Source: CAZNKO01 sp964573855
Lineage (GTDB): Bacteria; Patescibacteriota; Patescibacteriia; UBA9934; GWF2-40-263
Length of the DNA stretch: 27,668 nt
Reading direction: 5' to 3'
Assembly (NCBI GenBank): GCA_964573855.1
Contig: CAZNKO010000008.1
Location: forward strand, 1 to 27,668
Shown here: in pieces, positions 14,171 to 21,842 of the stretch
How positions within the stretch are numbered: the first letter of the stretch is position 1
How the letters are laid out: every line of letters starts with the position of its first letter
Made by a program: the position numbers and the translations under genes
The notes under the pieces: model-generated
Seen by the model: the letters and a program-made list of their open reading frames with translations, nothing else
What the model was told of the DNA's origin: nothing
Databases searched by the model: none

Positions 14171-15874
14171 TTACCAGCTTCCGACACCGCCCCCGCCAAA
14201 GCCGCCGCCGGAAAATCCTCCGCTGAATCCTCCGCCGCTCCCGCGCGTAGAGGGCAACTGCACGCTGTTCGTCGCAATCCCAAGCGAACTCACATGGTTT
14301 CCAAAATCCACGGGGTTGAAGATGGGATAGACCGCACCCATGTACCACGTCGGCTGGGGGAGATTCATATCTTTAAACACCGCGGCCCATTTTTCCACGA
14401 CCCCAAACACCATCGCGTACGGCAAAAATTTTTCGAAAATTCCCTCCTTCTCCTGCCATTGCATCCGATATTTCTCCGCGGTTTCCAAAAACAACTTGAA
14501 TCCCTTGGCGTGCTCAAAGGCGAGTGTTCCTTTTTTGGTTTTCTTCGGCATGAACGGCGCGATGATGAGGAACAAGACCCCGACAAGGAGTAAGGAGCCC
14601 AGGATCCGAAAACGATCCGTGTCCACCGCGGCCGCGATCCCGACAAACCATCCGAGAAACAAGAACGCGATCCCGATAACCAAAAAAGTTGTTTTGACCG
14701 TTGCGGGATGTTTTGCAAAATACCCTTCGCTCGTCAGGGCTTTGGGAACCTCGTTCACGGCGCTGTTGCGCGCCTTTGCCAAATTAATCTCGCGGGCCTT
14801 GAGCGTCGCTTCATCACCGCCCCCGAATAGCGCGTCGAAAATTTCTTTTTCAAACGGCTTCAGTACTTCATTCGCCTCTTTGAGTTTCTTGAATTTGTAT
14901 GCACGCCGTGCGCCGAACATTCCTTTTTCTTCTTCTTCGACAATCTGAAAATATCCGCGCACCGCAAGATCCACGATTCCAGCGGAAAAATCAGCCGGGT
15001 GGACTTTCGTATCAAGAAGCGTCCCGATCTCGGTTGGGCGCAAACCATCCGGCGGATCGTATTCGGCAATGATCGTCCCGCGTCCTTTCACGTCCCGCCC
15101 ATGCCGCCACCACACCCAGGCGAGGAGGAAAACGGATCCCGGGATGAAGATCACGGTGAACACCTTGTCCCAATTGTCCCGCAGCCACCAAGAGAACTCT
15201 TGCGAGGCGGACGGCTCTGCCACTACACCTTTCGGAAAACGCACGGACACAGTCAAAAATTTATCCGCCGTCACGACGACCGTTTTGTTCTCGCGGCCCA
15301 CTTCACAATCCTGCGCGCGTGATTCTTGCGATCCAGTAAAGCATTGGACCTTAAGTTCCGACCCGTCCTTCACCGGCATCTCAATCCGCGCCGTCACGTT
15401 TGAAATCTCCTCCGACTGTGTCCCGGTTACGTTCCAATAGAACTCGTCGGTGTCTTCGCCGTAAATAATGGCACGCTCGACACGATACGCAATCACATAT
15501 TCAAACGGCCCGATGACAGTTTCATCCGGATCGCCAATCTTCACCACTTTATTTTGTCCTTCGCGAAACACTTCGTATGGAACGGAACCGCCGTTGAACG
15601 TCACACCACGAATGTCGATCGGCACGGTGACATTCCCGCCTTCCGGATTTTGATAACGGTCCGGAATGTAGCGAAAAAGACCGTGGCGATCTTCAAAAAA
15701 TTCTCCACGGAGCGTCTCCACGACGTCGAACGAACCGTCAGTGTTGACGGTGATGTCGGAGCGAAAAGATTCGATCGTAAAACCTCCGAGCCCCTGGGCC
15801 GAGGCCGCGGGGGCGAGAAGCAGCATCGCGAACACCGCGACGTTAGCGAAGATATTTCTGCTTGTTCGCCACAT
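14171..15874 (-). CDS. DUF2207 membrane protein
   Basis: A 567-aa protein. I chose ATG 15874 because the resulting N-terminus is a good signal peptide (NIFANVAVFAMLLLAPAASAQ); it overlaps the mltG end by 32 bp. An extracytoplasmic beta-rich DUF2207 domain (about 30-220; FTIESFRSDITVNTDGSFDV, GLFRYIPDRY) is followed by a transmembrane helix (about 235), a cytoplasmic part (GTIIAEYDPPDGLRPTEIGTLL; VDLAVRGYFQI), two more helices (about 400-455), a second cytoplasmic segment (EHAKGFKLFLETAEKYRMQW) and a Gly/Phe/Ser-rich end (GGGFSGGFSGGGFGGGGVGSW shortened here by the family's typical ending). The family is widespread in bacteria with compact genomes and has no established function. Confidence 0.9.
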   Translation of the reverse strand: MWRTSRNIFANVAVFAMLLLAPAASAQGLGGFTIESFRSDITVNTDGSFDVVETLRGEFFEDRHGLFRYIPDRYQNPEGGNVTVPIDIRGVTFNGGSVPYEVFREGQNKVVKIGDPDETVIGPFEYVIAYRVERAIIYGEDTDEFYWNVTGTQSEEISNVTARIEMPVKDGSELKVQCFTGSQESRAQDCEVGRENKTVVVTADKFLTVSVRFPKGVVAEPSASQEFSWWLRDNWDKVFTVIFIPGSVFLLAWVWWRHGRDVKGRGTIIAEYDPPDGLRPTEIGTLLDTKVHPADFSAGIVDLAVRGYFQIVEEEEKGMFGARRAYKFKKLKEANEVLKPFEKEIFDALFGGGDEATLKAREINLAKARNSAVNEVPKALTSEGYFAKHPATVKTTFLVIGIAFLFLGWFVGIAAAVDTDRFRILGSLLLVGVLFLIIAPFMPKKTKKGTLAFEHAKGFKLFLETAEKYRMQWQEKEGIFEKFLPYAMVFGVVEKWAAVFKDMNLPQPTWYMGAVYPIFNPVDFGNHVSSLGIATNSVQLPSTRGSGGGFSGGFSGGGFGGGGVGSW

Positions 15875-16841
15875 GTTCGCTGAACGTACGGGCATAGATG
15901 ACGCGACCGTCAGAGGTCGTGAGGAAATAGTACCAGGGATTGTCCGCCGGGTGGAGCACGGCAAGAATCGCGTTCATGCCTGGGTTTGAGATCGGCCCGG
16001 GTGGAAGCCCTGGATACCGATACGTATTGTATGGCGAATCGATCTTTGTCTCCTCGAACGTCACGCTCGTTTTCGTGCTCCCCGTCACATAATTCACCGT
16101 GGAATCCGCCTGAAGTGGGATGCCGGCAGCAAGACGTTTCTCAAAAATGTCCGCAATGTTCCGCATGTCATCCACACGGCGAACCTCGCGTTCGACGATC
16201 GAGGCGAGGGTTAAGAGGGTGTGGAGATCATCAACAGGCACGGCGTTCTCTCGAAGGCGCCGGTCGAGGGTATCGATCATCCTAGAGGCGATTTCCAAGG
16301 CCGTCGCGTTATTACGAAACCGATACGTGTCCGGGAAAAGATACCCTTCAAGATCGAGAGAGGGCGGAACGCCAGCGAGGATCGCTTTCGAATCCTTGAG
16401 CGGGCTTGCGGGACCCACGGCGCCCTGCCAATCTACGGCTGTTATATCGGGAAACGCACGCCGAACGGTCTCTTCGATCTGCTTCAAGGTGTAGCCTTCG
16501 GGAATCGTGATCTGAATCTCCCGAGAGCCGGCATCGGTGAGAGCAGAGGCGAGAGCGGAAAAACTCATGCCAGGCAAAAGCGCAAAGGACCCAGCCTGGA
16601 AGCGCGTCCCCTGCCCCGTAAAACGCAGATACCATTCAAACCACGGAGCGCTCGAAATGATGCGGGCTTCCTCGAGCCGTCGGCTGATCATTCCCGCATT
16701 TTCTCCGCTCGCCACTTCAAACGAAATTTCTTTTGCGTTTTCCCCTGGCATGCGAAGCCACGCGTCATAAACAAACGCACTGCCAAGAACGAACACGAGA
16801 ACGACCAGAATGCCAAATATCCGAAACACAAATTTCATCAT
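15843..16841 (-). CDS. mltG: Endolytic murein transglycosylase MltG
   Basis: MltG cleaves nascent glycan strands at the membrane and sets their length. The 332-aa protein has an N-terminal transmembrane helix (about 4-25), a LysM-like segment (AKEISFEVASGENAGMISRR) and the YceG catalytic domain with LEGYLFPDTYRF, ASIVERE (Glu217, matching the catalytic Glu of E. coli MltG), GIPLQADSTVNY, YNTYRYPGLPPGPISNPG and a final FSEHVANKQKY. The start overlaps the stop of the upstream guanylyltransferase gene (ATGA), indicating coupling. It shows that the organism makes peptidoglycan. Confidence 0.95.
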   Translation of the reverse strand: MMKFVFRIFGILVVLVFVLGSAFVYDAWLRMPGENAKEISFEVASGENAGMISRRLEEARIISSAPWFEWYLRFTGQGTRFQAGSFALLPGMSFSALASALTDAGSREIQITIPEGYTLKQIEETVRRAFPDITAVDWQGAVGPASPLKDSKAILAGVPPSLDLEGYLFPDTYRFRNNATALEIASRMIDTLDRRLRENAVPVDDLHTLLTLASIVEREVRRVDDMRNIADIFEKRLAAGIPLQADSTVNYVTGSTKTSVTFEETKIDSPYNTYRYPGLPPGPISNPGMNAILAVLHPADNPWYYFLTTSDGRVIYARTFSEHVANKQKYLR

Positions 16842-17950
16842 AAATACTGATCTTGTCCTTCATCGGTGAGTCGTAGCACGAGTTCTTTCACCCGCTCTGC
16901 ATCTTCCCGCCGGCACACAAGAAGCGCATCGCCCGTATCCACCACCACGATGTTCTGCATGCCGACGACCGTGATGAGTTTCTCTCTCGGACCATACACA
17001 AGCGAACCCCTGGTGTCGATGGTTACACACTGCCCTTTGAGCACGTTCTGCTCGCCGTCCGCGAGACGATCATACAGGGTGTCCCACGTGCCAATGTCGC
17101 TCCAACCGAACTCGCCGCGAATGATGAGCACAGAAGAAGGCTCCATTTGCTCTGTGACGGCATAATCAAAAGAAATTTTTGGGAGCGATGAATAAAGTTT
17201 TTGGATGTCATCCTGAGCGAAGCGAAGGATCTCATGTGAGATTCTTCGGCCTTCGGCCTCAGAATGACAAAGAGATTGAATCTCCCGCAAAATCTTCCCC
17301 GCCTCGGGCGTGTATTGCTCGAGTGCCTCCATAAACTTGCGCGGGGTCCACATGTAGTAATTCGCGTGCCAAAGATAGGAACCGTCTTCGAGATAGGATT
17401 TCGCGACATCGTAAGAAGGCTTTTCGCTGTGCCCGGCGAATGCAAAAACATCCACCCCGTCCACGCGGCGGTTTTTTTTTCCGATCTTCGTGTAGCCCAA
17501 AACCGTGCTCGGGAACGTGGGTTTGATGCCGATATCCACGAGCTTCCCCGTTTCCCGAATGAGCTTGTCGCCGACCGAAAGACAACGCAGAAACAGCTCC
17601 TCGTCCCCGATGTAGTGGTCCGACGGTACGAAGACGAGCGGTTCATCCGGATCTTGGAGCTCGAGCAGGGCCGCGACATATCCCATGGCCGGACCTGTGT
17701 CACGTTTTTCAGGTTCGACCATGACATGGGAGGAGTCAATGTCAGGAAACTGTCCGCGAAGCAATCCCTCGAATCCCGGGGAGACGGACAAAAAAATCTT
17801 TTCGGCCGGAAACAGCCGGAGAAGCCGCCGATACGTGTCGCGGATCAGCGGCTCCTCTCCGATCACGTCAAAAAATTGTTTGGGTTTTTTGGTGCGGCTC
17901 ATGGGCCAGAGCCGCATCCCGACTCCGCCCGCAAGAATCACAGCGATCAT
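16838..17950 (-). CDS. manC: Mannose-1-phosphate guanylyltransferase with in-frame repeat insertion
   Basis: The enzyme makes GDP-mannose from mannose-1-phosphate and GTP for surface glycans. The 370-aa protein has the nucleotidyltransferase signature LAGGVGMRLWPMSRTKKPKQF (positions 6-26), then FVPSDHYI, the EKPSY and SYLWHANYYMWTP segments, and GWSDIGTWD. It lacks the C-terminal isomerase domain of bifunctional ManC. Residues about 227-248 (LCHSEAEGRR ... RFAQDD) have no counterpart in the family and come from an inserted palindromic repeat between the EAGKILREI helix and LYSSLPKISFDYAVTEQM. The frame remains open, so the protein may work with a surface loop. It lies 1 bp after the PAP2 gene and overlaps mltG. 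Confidence 0.92.
   Translation of the reverse strand: MIAVILAGGVGMRLWPMSRTKKPKQFFDVIGEEPLIRDTYRRLLRLFPAEKIFLSVSPGFEGLLRGQFPDIDSSHVMVEPEKRDTGPAMGYVAALLELQDPDEPLVFVPSDHYIGDEELFLRCLSVGDKLIRETGKLVDIGIKPTFPSTVLGYTKIGKKNRRVDGVDVFAFAGHSEKPSYDVAKSYLEDGSYLWHANYYMWTPRKFMEALEQYTPEAGKILREIQSLCHSEAEGRRISHEILRFAQDDIQKLYSSLPKISFDYAVTEQMEPSSVLIIRGEFGWSDIGTWDTLYDRLADGEQNVLKGQCVTIDTRGSLVYGPREKLITVVGMQNIVVVDTGDALLVCRREDAERVKELVLRLTDEGQDQYL
17207..17272. repeat. Dispersed palindromic repeat inserted in manC
   Basis: A 66-bp imperfect palindrome: GTCATCCTGAGCGAAG at one end and the complement of GTCATTCTGAGGCCGAAG at the other, with GATCTC/GAGATTC inside. From experience this is the common 'TCATCCTGAGCGAAGCGAAGGATC' unit that turns up in many unrelated genomes, usually between genes. 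Here it adds exactly 22 codons. Confidence 0.85.
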
Positions 17951-17951
17951 A

Positions 17952-18554
17952 TCATGTTCTCCCGTAGCTTTCTGCTATGAATGAAAATACCGCGTAGACA
18001 CCAACCGCCGCACCTAAAATAAAGGGGGACAAAAGAGCGGCAATGATCCCGACCACGGCACCCGCAACCACGTCGCTCACATGATGGACACGCACACGAA
18101 CACGCGACCACGCGATGAGGATGGCAAAGAAAGTAAAAAGAATGACAAAGCCCGGATGACGCAAGTTTTCTCCCCATAGCACATTGAGAGGGAGGATCGA
18201 AAAAACAATGGCTGTGTGTGCGGATGGAAATGACGGTGTCTCAAATAACATCTTAATAAGCGGTCGCTGACCTTCTTGAAACGGTCGTGGATGACGAAAG
18301 ATTATCTGCAACAAAAAGGCGAGGCCCCAGGCTGTCACCATGGCGATCAAAAAAAGAATTATCAATTTGAACTCGATAACAATATTCAGCGCGATGACAC
18401 AGAAAATTAAAAACTTCGCACTGAAAATCGCCACCCGATCCAAGAAATTTTTTGGCGGGTCAAGCTTCACAGGGTTCTTACTATAATACTTTCTTTCGTA
18501 AAATTTCAAGCTCTCGCTCGCGCCGAGCAAGATCGTCACGGATTTCTTCGGCAT
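17952..18554 (-). CDS. PAP2-family membrane phosphatase
   Basis: A 200-aa (or 172-aa) membrane protein with about five helices and the three PAP2 motifs: RHPRPF (87-92), PSFPSAHT (catalytic His113) and SRVRVRVHHVSD (Arg151, His157, Asp161). Members dephosphorylate lipid phosphates such as undecaprenyl pyrophosphate; that substrate would suit neighbours in cell-wall and glycan synthesis and is an inference. ATG 18554 lies 74 bp inside the end of nth, and the first 28 residues are not family-like. A GTG at 18470, 10 bp after the nth stop, is an alternative start. The gene ends 1 bp before manC. Confidence 0.88.
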   Translation of the reverse strand: MPKKSVTILLGASESLKFYERKYYSKNPVKLDPPKNFLDRVAIFSAKFLIFCVIALNIVIEFKLIILFLIAMVTAWGLAFLLQIIFRHPRPFQEGQRPLIKMLFETPSFPSAHTAIVFSILPLNVLWGENLRHPGFVILFTFFAILIAWSRVRVRVHHVSDVVAGAVVGIIAALLSPFILGAAVGVYAVFSFIAESYGRT

Positions 18555-19218
18555 CTCTCGGTGCCTGCATATTCTTGTTCGTATACGCGCAGAATTTCCG
18601 GATCGGACACATCCAACAGCGCGGCCGACCCGGGATGCAAATATACCGCCCGAATTTCACGAAGACTTGATTCACGATCTTCTGGACGTCTCGCGGGATA
18701 ATTTTCAAAAGTGCGGCTTCGGTTTTCTCCGGCGTATTTGTTTTGACCCACCCGAGTCGGTTCGTCACACGATGGACATGCGTGTCGACCGCGATCGCAG
18801 GCTTTTCAAAACAGGCGACCAAAATCACGCTCGCGGTTTTTCGTCCGACTCCACAAAGACTTACAAGCTCCTCCATGGTCTTCGGAATCTTCCCCCCATG
18901 GACCTCCTGAATCCTCTGGGCCATTTTTTGCAAGTTCTTCGCCTTCTGCCGATACATCCCGATCGTGTTTATCTTCGTCTCAATCTGCTTCGGCGTTGCC
19001 TCGGCAAGTTTCTCAACATTTGGATATGCCTCAAAAAATTCAGGCAGGAGCTTCAACACCTGTTCGTCTCTCGTCCGCGCCGACAAGATGACGGCCACAA
19101 GTGTCCGATATGCCTGCCTGCCGGCAGGCAGGGATCCCCCGATCTCCATGGCTCCCGGATTCGGAAACTGTTTTTTGAGTGTCTTGAGTACCGTGCGAAT
19201 TTCAGATTGAGGTGCCAT
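18481..19218 (-). CDS. nth: Endonuclease III with in-frame PAGRQ insertion
   Basis: Nth removes oxidised pyrimidines and nicks the abasic site. From ATG 19218 the protein is 245 aa. It has the HhH motif CGVGRKTA with catalytic Lys127, Asp145 (AVDTH) and a complete [4Fe-4S] set Cys194-x6-Cys201-x2-Cys204-x5-Cys210. The segment SLPAGRQA (29-36), just before the conserved YRTLVAVILSA helix, is encoded by a perfect 20-bp palindrome and is foreign to the family. The frame extends upstream to ATG 19428, but that part crosses a palindromic element and is not protein-like. It heads the minus run nth > PAP2 > manC > mltG > DUF2207 > uvrD. Confidence 0.94.
   Translation of the reverse strand: MAPQSEIRTVLKTLKKQFPNPGAMEIGGSLPAGRQAYRTLVAVILSARTRDEQVLKLLPEFFEAYPNVEKLAEATPKQIETKINTIGMYRQKAKNLQKMAQRIQEVHGGKIPKTMEELVSLCGVGRKTASVILVACFEKPAIAVDTHVHRVTNRLGWVKTNTPEKTEAALLKIIPRDVQKIVNQVFVKFGRYICIPGRPRCWMCPIRKFCAYTNKNMQAPRDAEEIRDDLARRERELEILRKKVL
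19113..19132. repeat. Perfect 20-bp palindrome inserted in nth
   Basis: CCTGCCTGCCGGCAGGCAGG. It encodes LPAGRQA in frame. The same residues appear often in annotated CPR proteins, in my experience, as a sign of this dispersed repeat. Confidence 0.85.
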
Positions 19219-19238
19219 AAGTTTTGGACGTTGGGCGG

Positions 19239-19418
19239 CCGACGAAGCGCTGATCTGTGAGGAGTATCTCGGAGCCCGCCAGCTTGGTCCCCGAGCTTGC
19301 CACGCCGTTGGCGGGGTCCCGCCAGAGGCGGTGATCGAGGGGTGGCGGGCGGAGAGCATAAGGCTCGACCGGCCGCTGGAGCCGGCGAGCCGTCTCCGAA
19401 CAGACAGCGCTTCGCCGG
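19239..19418. mobile_element. 180-bp palindromic element (MITE-like) between gpmI and nth
   Basis: The ends are inverted: CCGACGAAGCGCTGATCTGT on the left, and the complement of CCGGCGAAGCGCTGTCTGT on the right. Inside, CCCGCCA and TGGCGGG pair, and a GGGGTCCCGCC hairpin sits in the centre. The right 55 bp (19350-19404) recur in inverted orientation, without a mismatch, at 27614-27668. No transposase is present; the term MITE-like is an inference from structure and copy number. Confidence 0.7.
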
Positions 19419-19435
19419 TCATCCTCATCTAACTT

Positions 19436-21019
19436 CTAAATCAACGGCGCGCCGCCCATTTCCTTGGGCTGCGGCAGCCCCATCACGGACAGGATCGTCG
19501 GCGCCACGTCCGCGAGCATGCCGACCGGCGGCGACAACGACAAGTCGCCTTCTGGCACCACGCCAGCGACCGACGGCTGACCTTCAAATTGTTTTCCAAT
19601 GATGAGGAACGGCACGGGATTCGTCGCGTGTTCCTTATCCATGTCGCCCGTGCGGAGGTTCTTCAGCTCCTCGGCATTCCCGTGGTCGGCAGTGAGAAAC
19701 ACCACCCCGCCCTTCGCGAGCGTCGCGTCTACGATCTTGCCGATGCACTCATCCGCCACCTCCACGGCTTTTTTTGTCGCCGCCAAATCGCCCGTGTGCG
19801 CCACCATGTCCGGATTCGCGAGATTCATGGCGATCACGTCAAAATCTCCTCCGTTGATTTCCTTAACGACCCGATTTGTTACTTCGTAGGCACTCATCTC
19901 CGGCTTCTCGTCATAGGATGCCACCTTGGGCGACGGCACAATCACGCGCTTTTCTCCCGGAAATGGCTCTTCGCGCGTGCCGTTCAAAAAAAACGTCACG
20001 TGTGCATATTTTTCGGTCTCGGCAATGTGGAGCTGTTTGAGCCCCGCATCCGCCACGAGCTCGGCTAAACATTTTTCAATCTTCTCAGGCGGGTACGCGA
20101 TCTCGACCGGCAACCCAGCCTCATACTCGGCCATCGTCACCGGAAACATTCCCTTCACTTTTTGGCGCTTGAATTTGTCAAAGTCCGGCAAGACGAAGGC
20201 TTTGCACAGCTCACGCATGCGGTCCGGACGGAAATTGAAAAAGACGACCGCGTCATTTTCCTGCACCGTGCCGACCGGCTTCCCTTCCTCGATGATCACG
20301 GTGGGCACAAATTGCTCGTCATACACTTCTTTTGCATACGACGCTTTGAGCGCCTCGAAAGGATCCGGGGCTTGCTCTCCTTCTCCCACCACCATGACGT
20401 TGTATGCTTTCTCGATCCGGTCCCACCGGTTGTCGCGGTCCATCGCAAAATAGCGGCCCGAAAGCGAGGCAATGCGGCCGACGCCGAGCTCCTTCATCTT
20501 TTTTTCAAGCGTGGTGATAAAATCAATGCCCACATTGTAAATCGTGTCGCGGCCGTCCAAGATCGTCTGGACATAAACGTCCTTGATCTTTTGACGCTTC
20601 GCGAATTCTAAAAGCGCGTAACAATGTTCATCCATTGAATGCACGCGCCCGGCACTCACCATCCCCACGAGATGCAGGCGGCTCCCATGTTTTTTGACAT
20701 GTTCGGCGGCCTTGAGAAGCGCCGCATTTTCATAAAACGTCCCTATGGCGATGTCGCGGTTGATGCGTGGAAACATCTGATAGTAGACGCGGCCGGCGCC
20801 GATCGCGAGGTGTCCCACCTCGGAATTTCCCATTTCCCCCCACGAGAGTCCTACCTCCTCGCCCGACGCACGAAGCGTCATGGCCGGATATTTCTGCACA
20901 AGCTCACGAAACCGCGGCATCTTCGCCTGCGTGATCGCGTTCCCCTCGCTATCCGGCGCCACGCCAAAACCATCGAGAATCAGGAGCACGATCGGTTTGG
21001 GTCGTTGCTGATCCGCCAT
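19436..21019 (-). CDS. gpmI: 2,3-bisphosphoglycerate-independent phosphoglycerate mutase
   Basis: GpmI interconverts 3- and 2-phosphoglycerate in glycolysis, using two Mn ions. From ATG 21019 the protein is 527 aa, the usual length is about 510. It has the metal-binding Asp16 (LILDGFG), nucleophile Ser66 (MGNSEVGH), SGRYFAMDRD, FFNFRPDRMRE, ANPDMVAHTGD and TADHGNAE. A promoter fits just upstream (see 21032-21060). It is separate from, but close to, the gapA-pgk-eno cluster. The downstream 200 bp contain the palindromic element before nth. Confidence 0.97.
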   Translation of the reverse strand: MADQQRPKPIVLLILDGFGVAPDSEGNAITQAKMPRFRELVQKYPAMTLRASGEEVGLSWGEMGNSEVGHLAIGAGRVYYQMFPRINRDIAIGTFYENAALLKAAEHVKKHGSRLHLVGMVSAGRVHSMDEHCYALLEFAKRQKIKDVYVQTILDGRDTIYNVGIDFITTLEKKMKELGVGRIASLSGRYFAMDRDNRWDRIEKAYNVMVVGEGEQAPDPFEALKASYAKEVYDEQFVPTVIIEEGKPVGTVQENDAVVFFNFRPDRMRELCKAFVLPDFDKFKRQKVKGMFPVTMAEYEAGLPVEIAYPPEKIEKCLAELVADAGLKQLHIAETEKYAHVTFFLNGTREEPFPGEKRVIVPSPKVASYDEKPEMSAYEVTNRVVKEINGGDFDVIAMNLANPDMVAHTGDLAATKKAVEVADECIGKIVDATLAKGGVVFLTADHGNAEELKNLRTGDMDKEHATNPVPFLIIGKQFEGQPSVAGVVPEGDLSLSPPVGMLADVAPTILSVMGLPQPKEMGGAPLI

Positions 21020-21031
21020 AGAAGTGATCCT

Positions 21032-21060
21032 ATTGTAACGAAACATCCTGCGTGCGACAA
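21032..21060 (-). promoter_or_regulatory. gpmI promoter, giving a very short leader
   Basis: TTGTCG (21060-21055) and TACAAT (21037-21032) on the minus strand, spaced 17 bp. Transcription would start about 6 nt before ATG 21019, so the mRNA should be nearly leaderless, which agrees with the lack of an SD. Confidence 0.55.
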
Positions 21061-21130
21061 TCTCCACCCCTCCGCCCGCATTCTTCGTGATTATGTCATT
21101 ATTTTGTCATTCGCCCCTTGATCCATTAAT

Positions 21131-21155
21131 GGTCCGATCGGCACTTTTATGGATC
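21131..21155. repeat. Direct repeat, left copy, overlapping the PaaX-like stop codon
   Basis: The core GGTCCGATCGGCACTT followed by TTATGGATC. 23 of 25 positions match the copy at 21686-21710. Two of the three stop-codon bases lie within it. It is also flanked by TGATCCAT/ATGGATCA, which can form a hairpin. Confidence 0.85.
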
Positions 21156-21681
21156 AGGGTATTTTTTCATTCGCAGTGAAAATCCTCACCCACTTCTCCG
21201 CCTTCTTCTGTGTCCGAAACATAAGAGATAAAGGTTCGGCAACATCAAGCGGTGATGCCCAAACACTGCGTTGCAAACGCACAAATCCGATACGATGAAG
21301 AAAATAACGAATACGTTTACGTAAGGCTCGATGAGTTTCTGGAATGTCAAATACAACCAGACAAAGATACCCCTCTGGCAAAACATGAGCACTCGCTATT
21401 TTAAGCTGAATAAACTGACATAAACCATCGGTAGTAAGCGCGACGTAATATTGACCCGCTTCTTCCCGCGTCTGAATTAACTTCCGTTTCTTCAATCGTT
21501 GCATCGCACGACGCCTTTGCTGTCTCACGTCTGCATTCCGCATCCGTCGGATGCCATCCATCCCGTATTTCAAAACTTTTATTGGCCGATAACCGAAAGT
21601 CAACATGAGATCGAGATCATCGACCATTTCTTCTAAGACTTGAGAAGTAATTGAACCTCTTTTTAAGAGTCGTTGTGCCAT
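21154..21681 (-). CDS. PaaX-like protein with Cas2-type C-terminal domain
   Basis: A 175-aa protein. The N-terminal part (about 10-90) is helical and basic (RQQRRRAMQRLKKRKLI) and looks like a winged-helix DNA-binding unit. The C-terminal part (LCLVVFDIPETHRALRKRI ... RYFLHRIGFVRLQRSVWAS) has the ferredoxin-like core shared by PaaX C-terminal domains and Cas2, including the Asp of VFDIP. Such proteins are common in CPR genomes, without known function. ATG 21681 lies 5 bp from one direct repeat and the stop overlaps the other, so the gene forms a 555-bp unit. The codon use is more AT-rich than its neighbours (TTA, AGA, CAA, AAA), suggesting a separate origin. No SD. Confidence 0.85.
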   Translation of the reverse strand: MAQRLLKRGSITSQVLEEMVDDLDLMLTFGYRPIKVLKYGMDGIRRMRNADVRQQRRRAMQRLKKRKLIQTREEAGQYYVALTTDGLCQFIQLKIASAHVLPEGYLCLVVFDIPETHRALRKRIRYFLHRIGFVRLQRSVWASPLDVAEPLSLMFRTQKKAEKWVRIFTANEKIP

Positions 21682-21685
21682 AGAA

Positions 21686-21710
21686 GGTCCGATCGGCACT
21701 TATGTGGATC
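21686..21710. repeat. Direct repeat, right copy, upstream of the PaaX-like start
   Basis: The core GGTCCGATCGGCACTT followed by ATGTGGATC, same orientation as the copy at 21131-21155. It contains the palindrome CCGATCGG. It could be an operator for the gene product or an integration site. Confidence 0.85.
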
Positions 21711-21747
21711 GATGAAATTCAATGAAATTTAGATGCAAACAAAAACT

Positions 21748-21773
21748 CCCCAAAAGGCGGGGGAGTTTTTTAT
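21748..21773 (-). terminator. Terminator after the 21843-22493 gene
   Basis: AACTCCCC and GGGGAGTT pair around a GC-rich loop. The stem is flanked by A's on one side and T's on the other, so it can work on both strands. On the minus strand it follows the stop at 21843 by about 70 bp. Confidence 0.8.
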
Positions 21774-21842
21774 GTTCATCATCATTTCATCACACCTTTC
21801 AATTTTTGTCAACCGAATACCATTCTTAACTAAATCAAGCGC

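Noticed and set aside
19219..19428. N-terminal extension of nth by 70 codons
   Set aside because: It is a translation of the palindromic element, Arg/Ser-rich with no family match; the Nth family start lies near ATG 19218.
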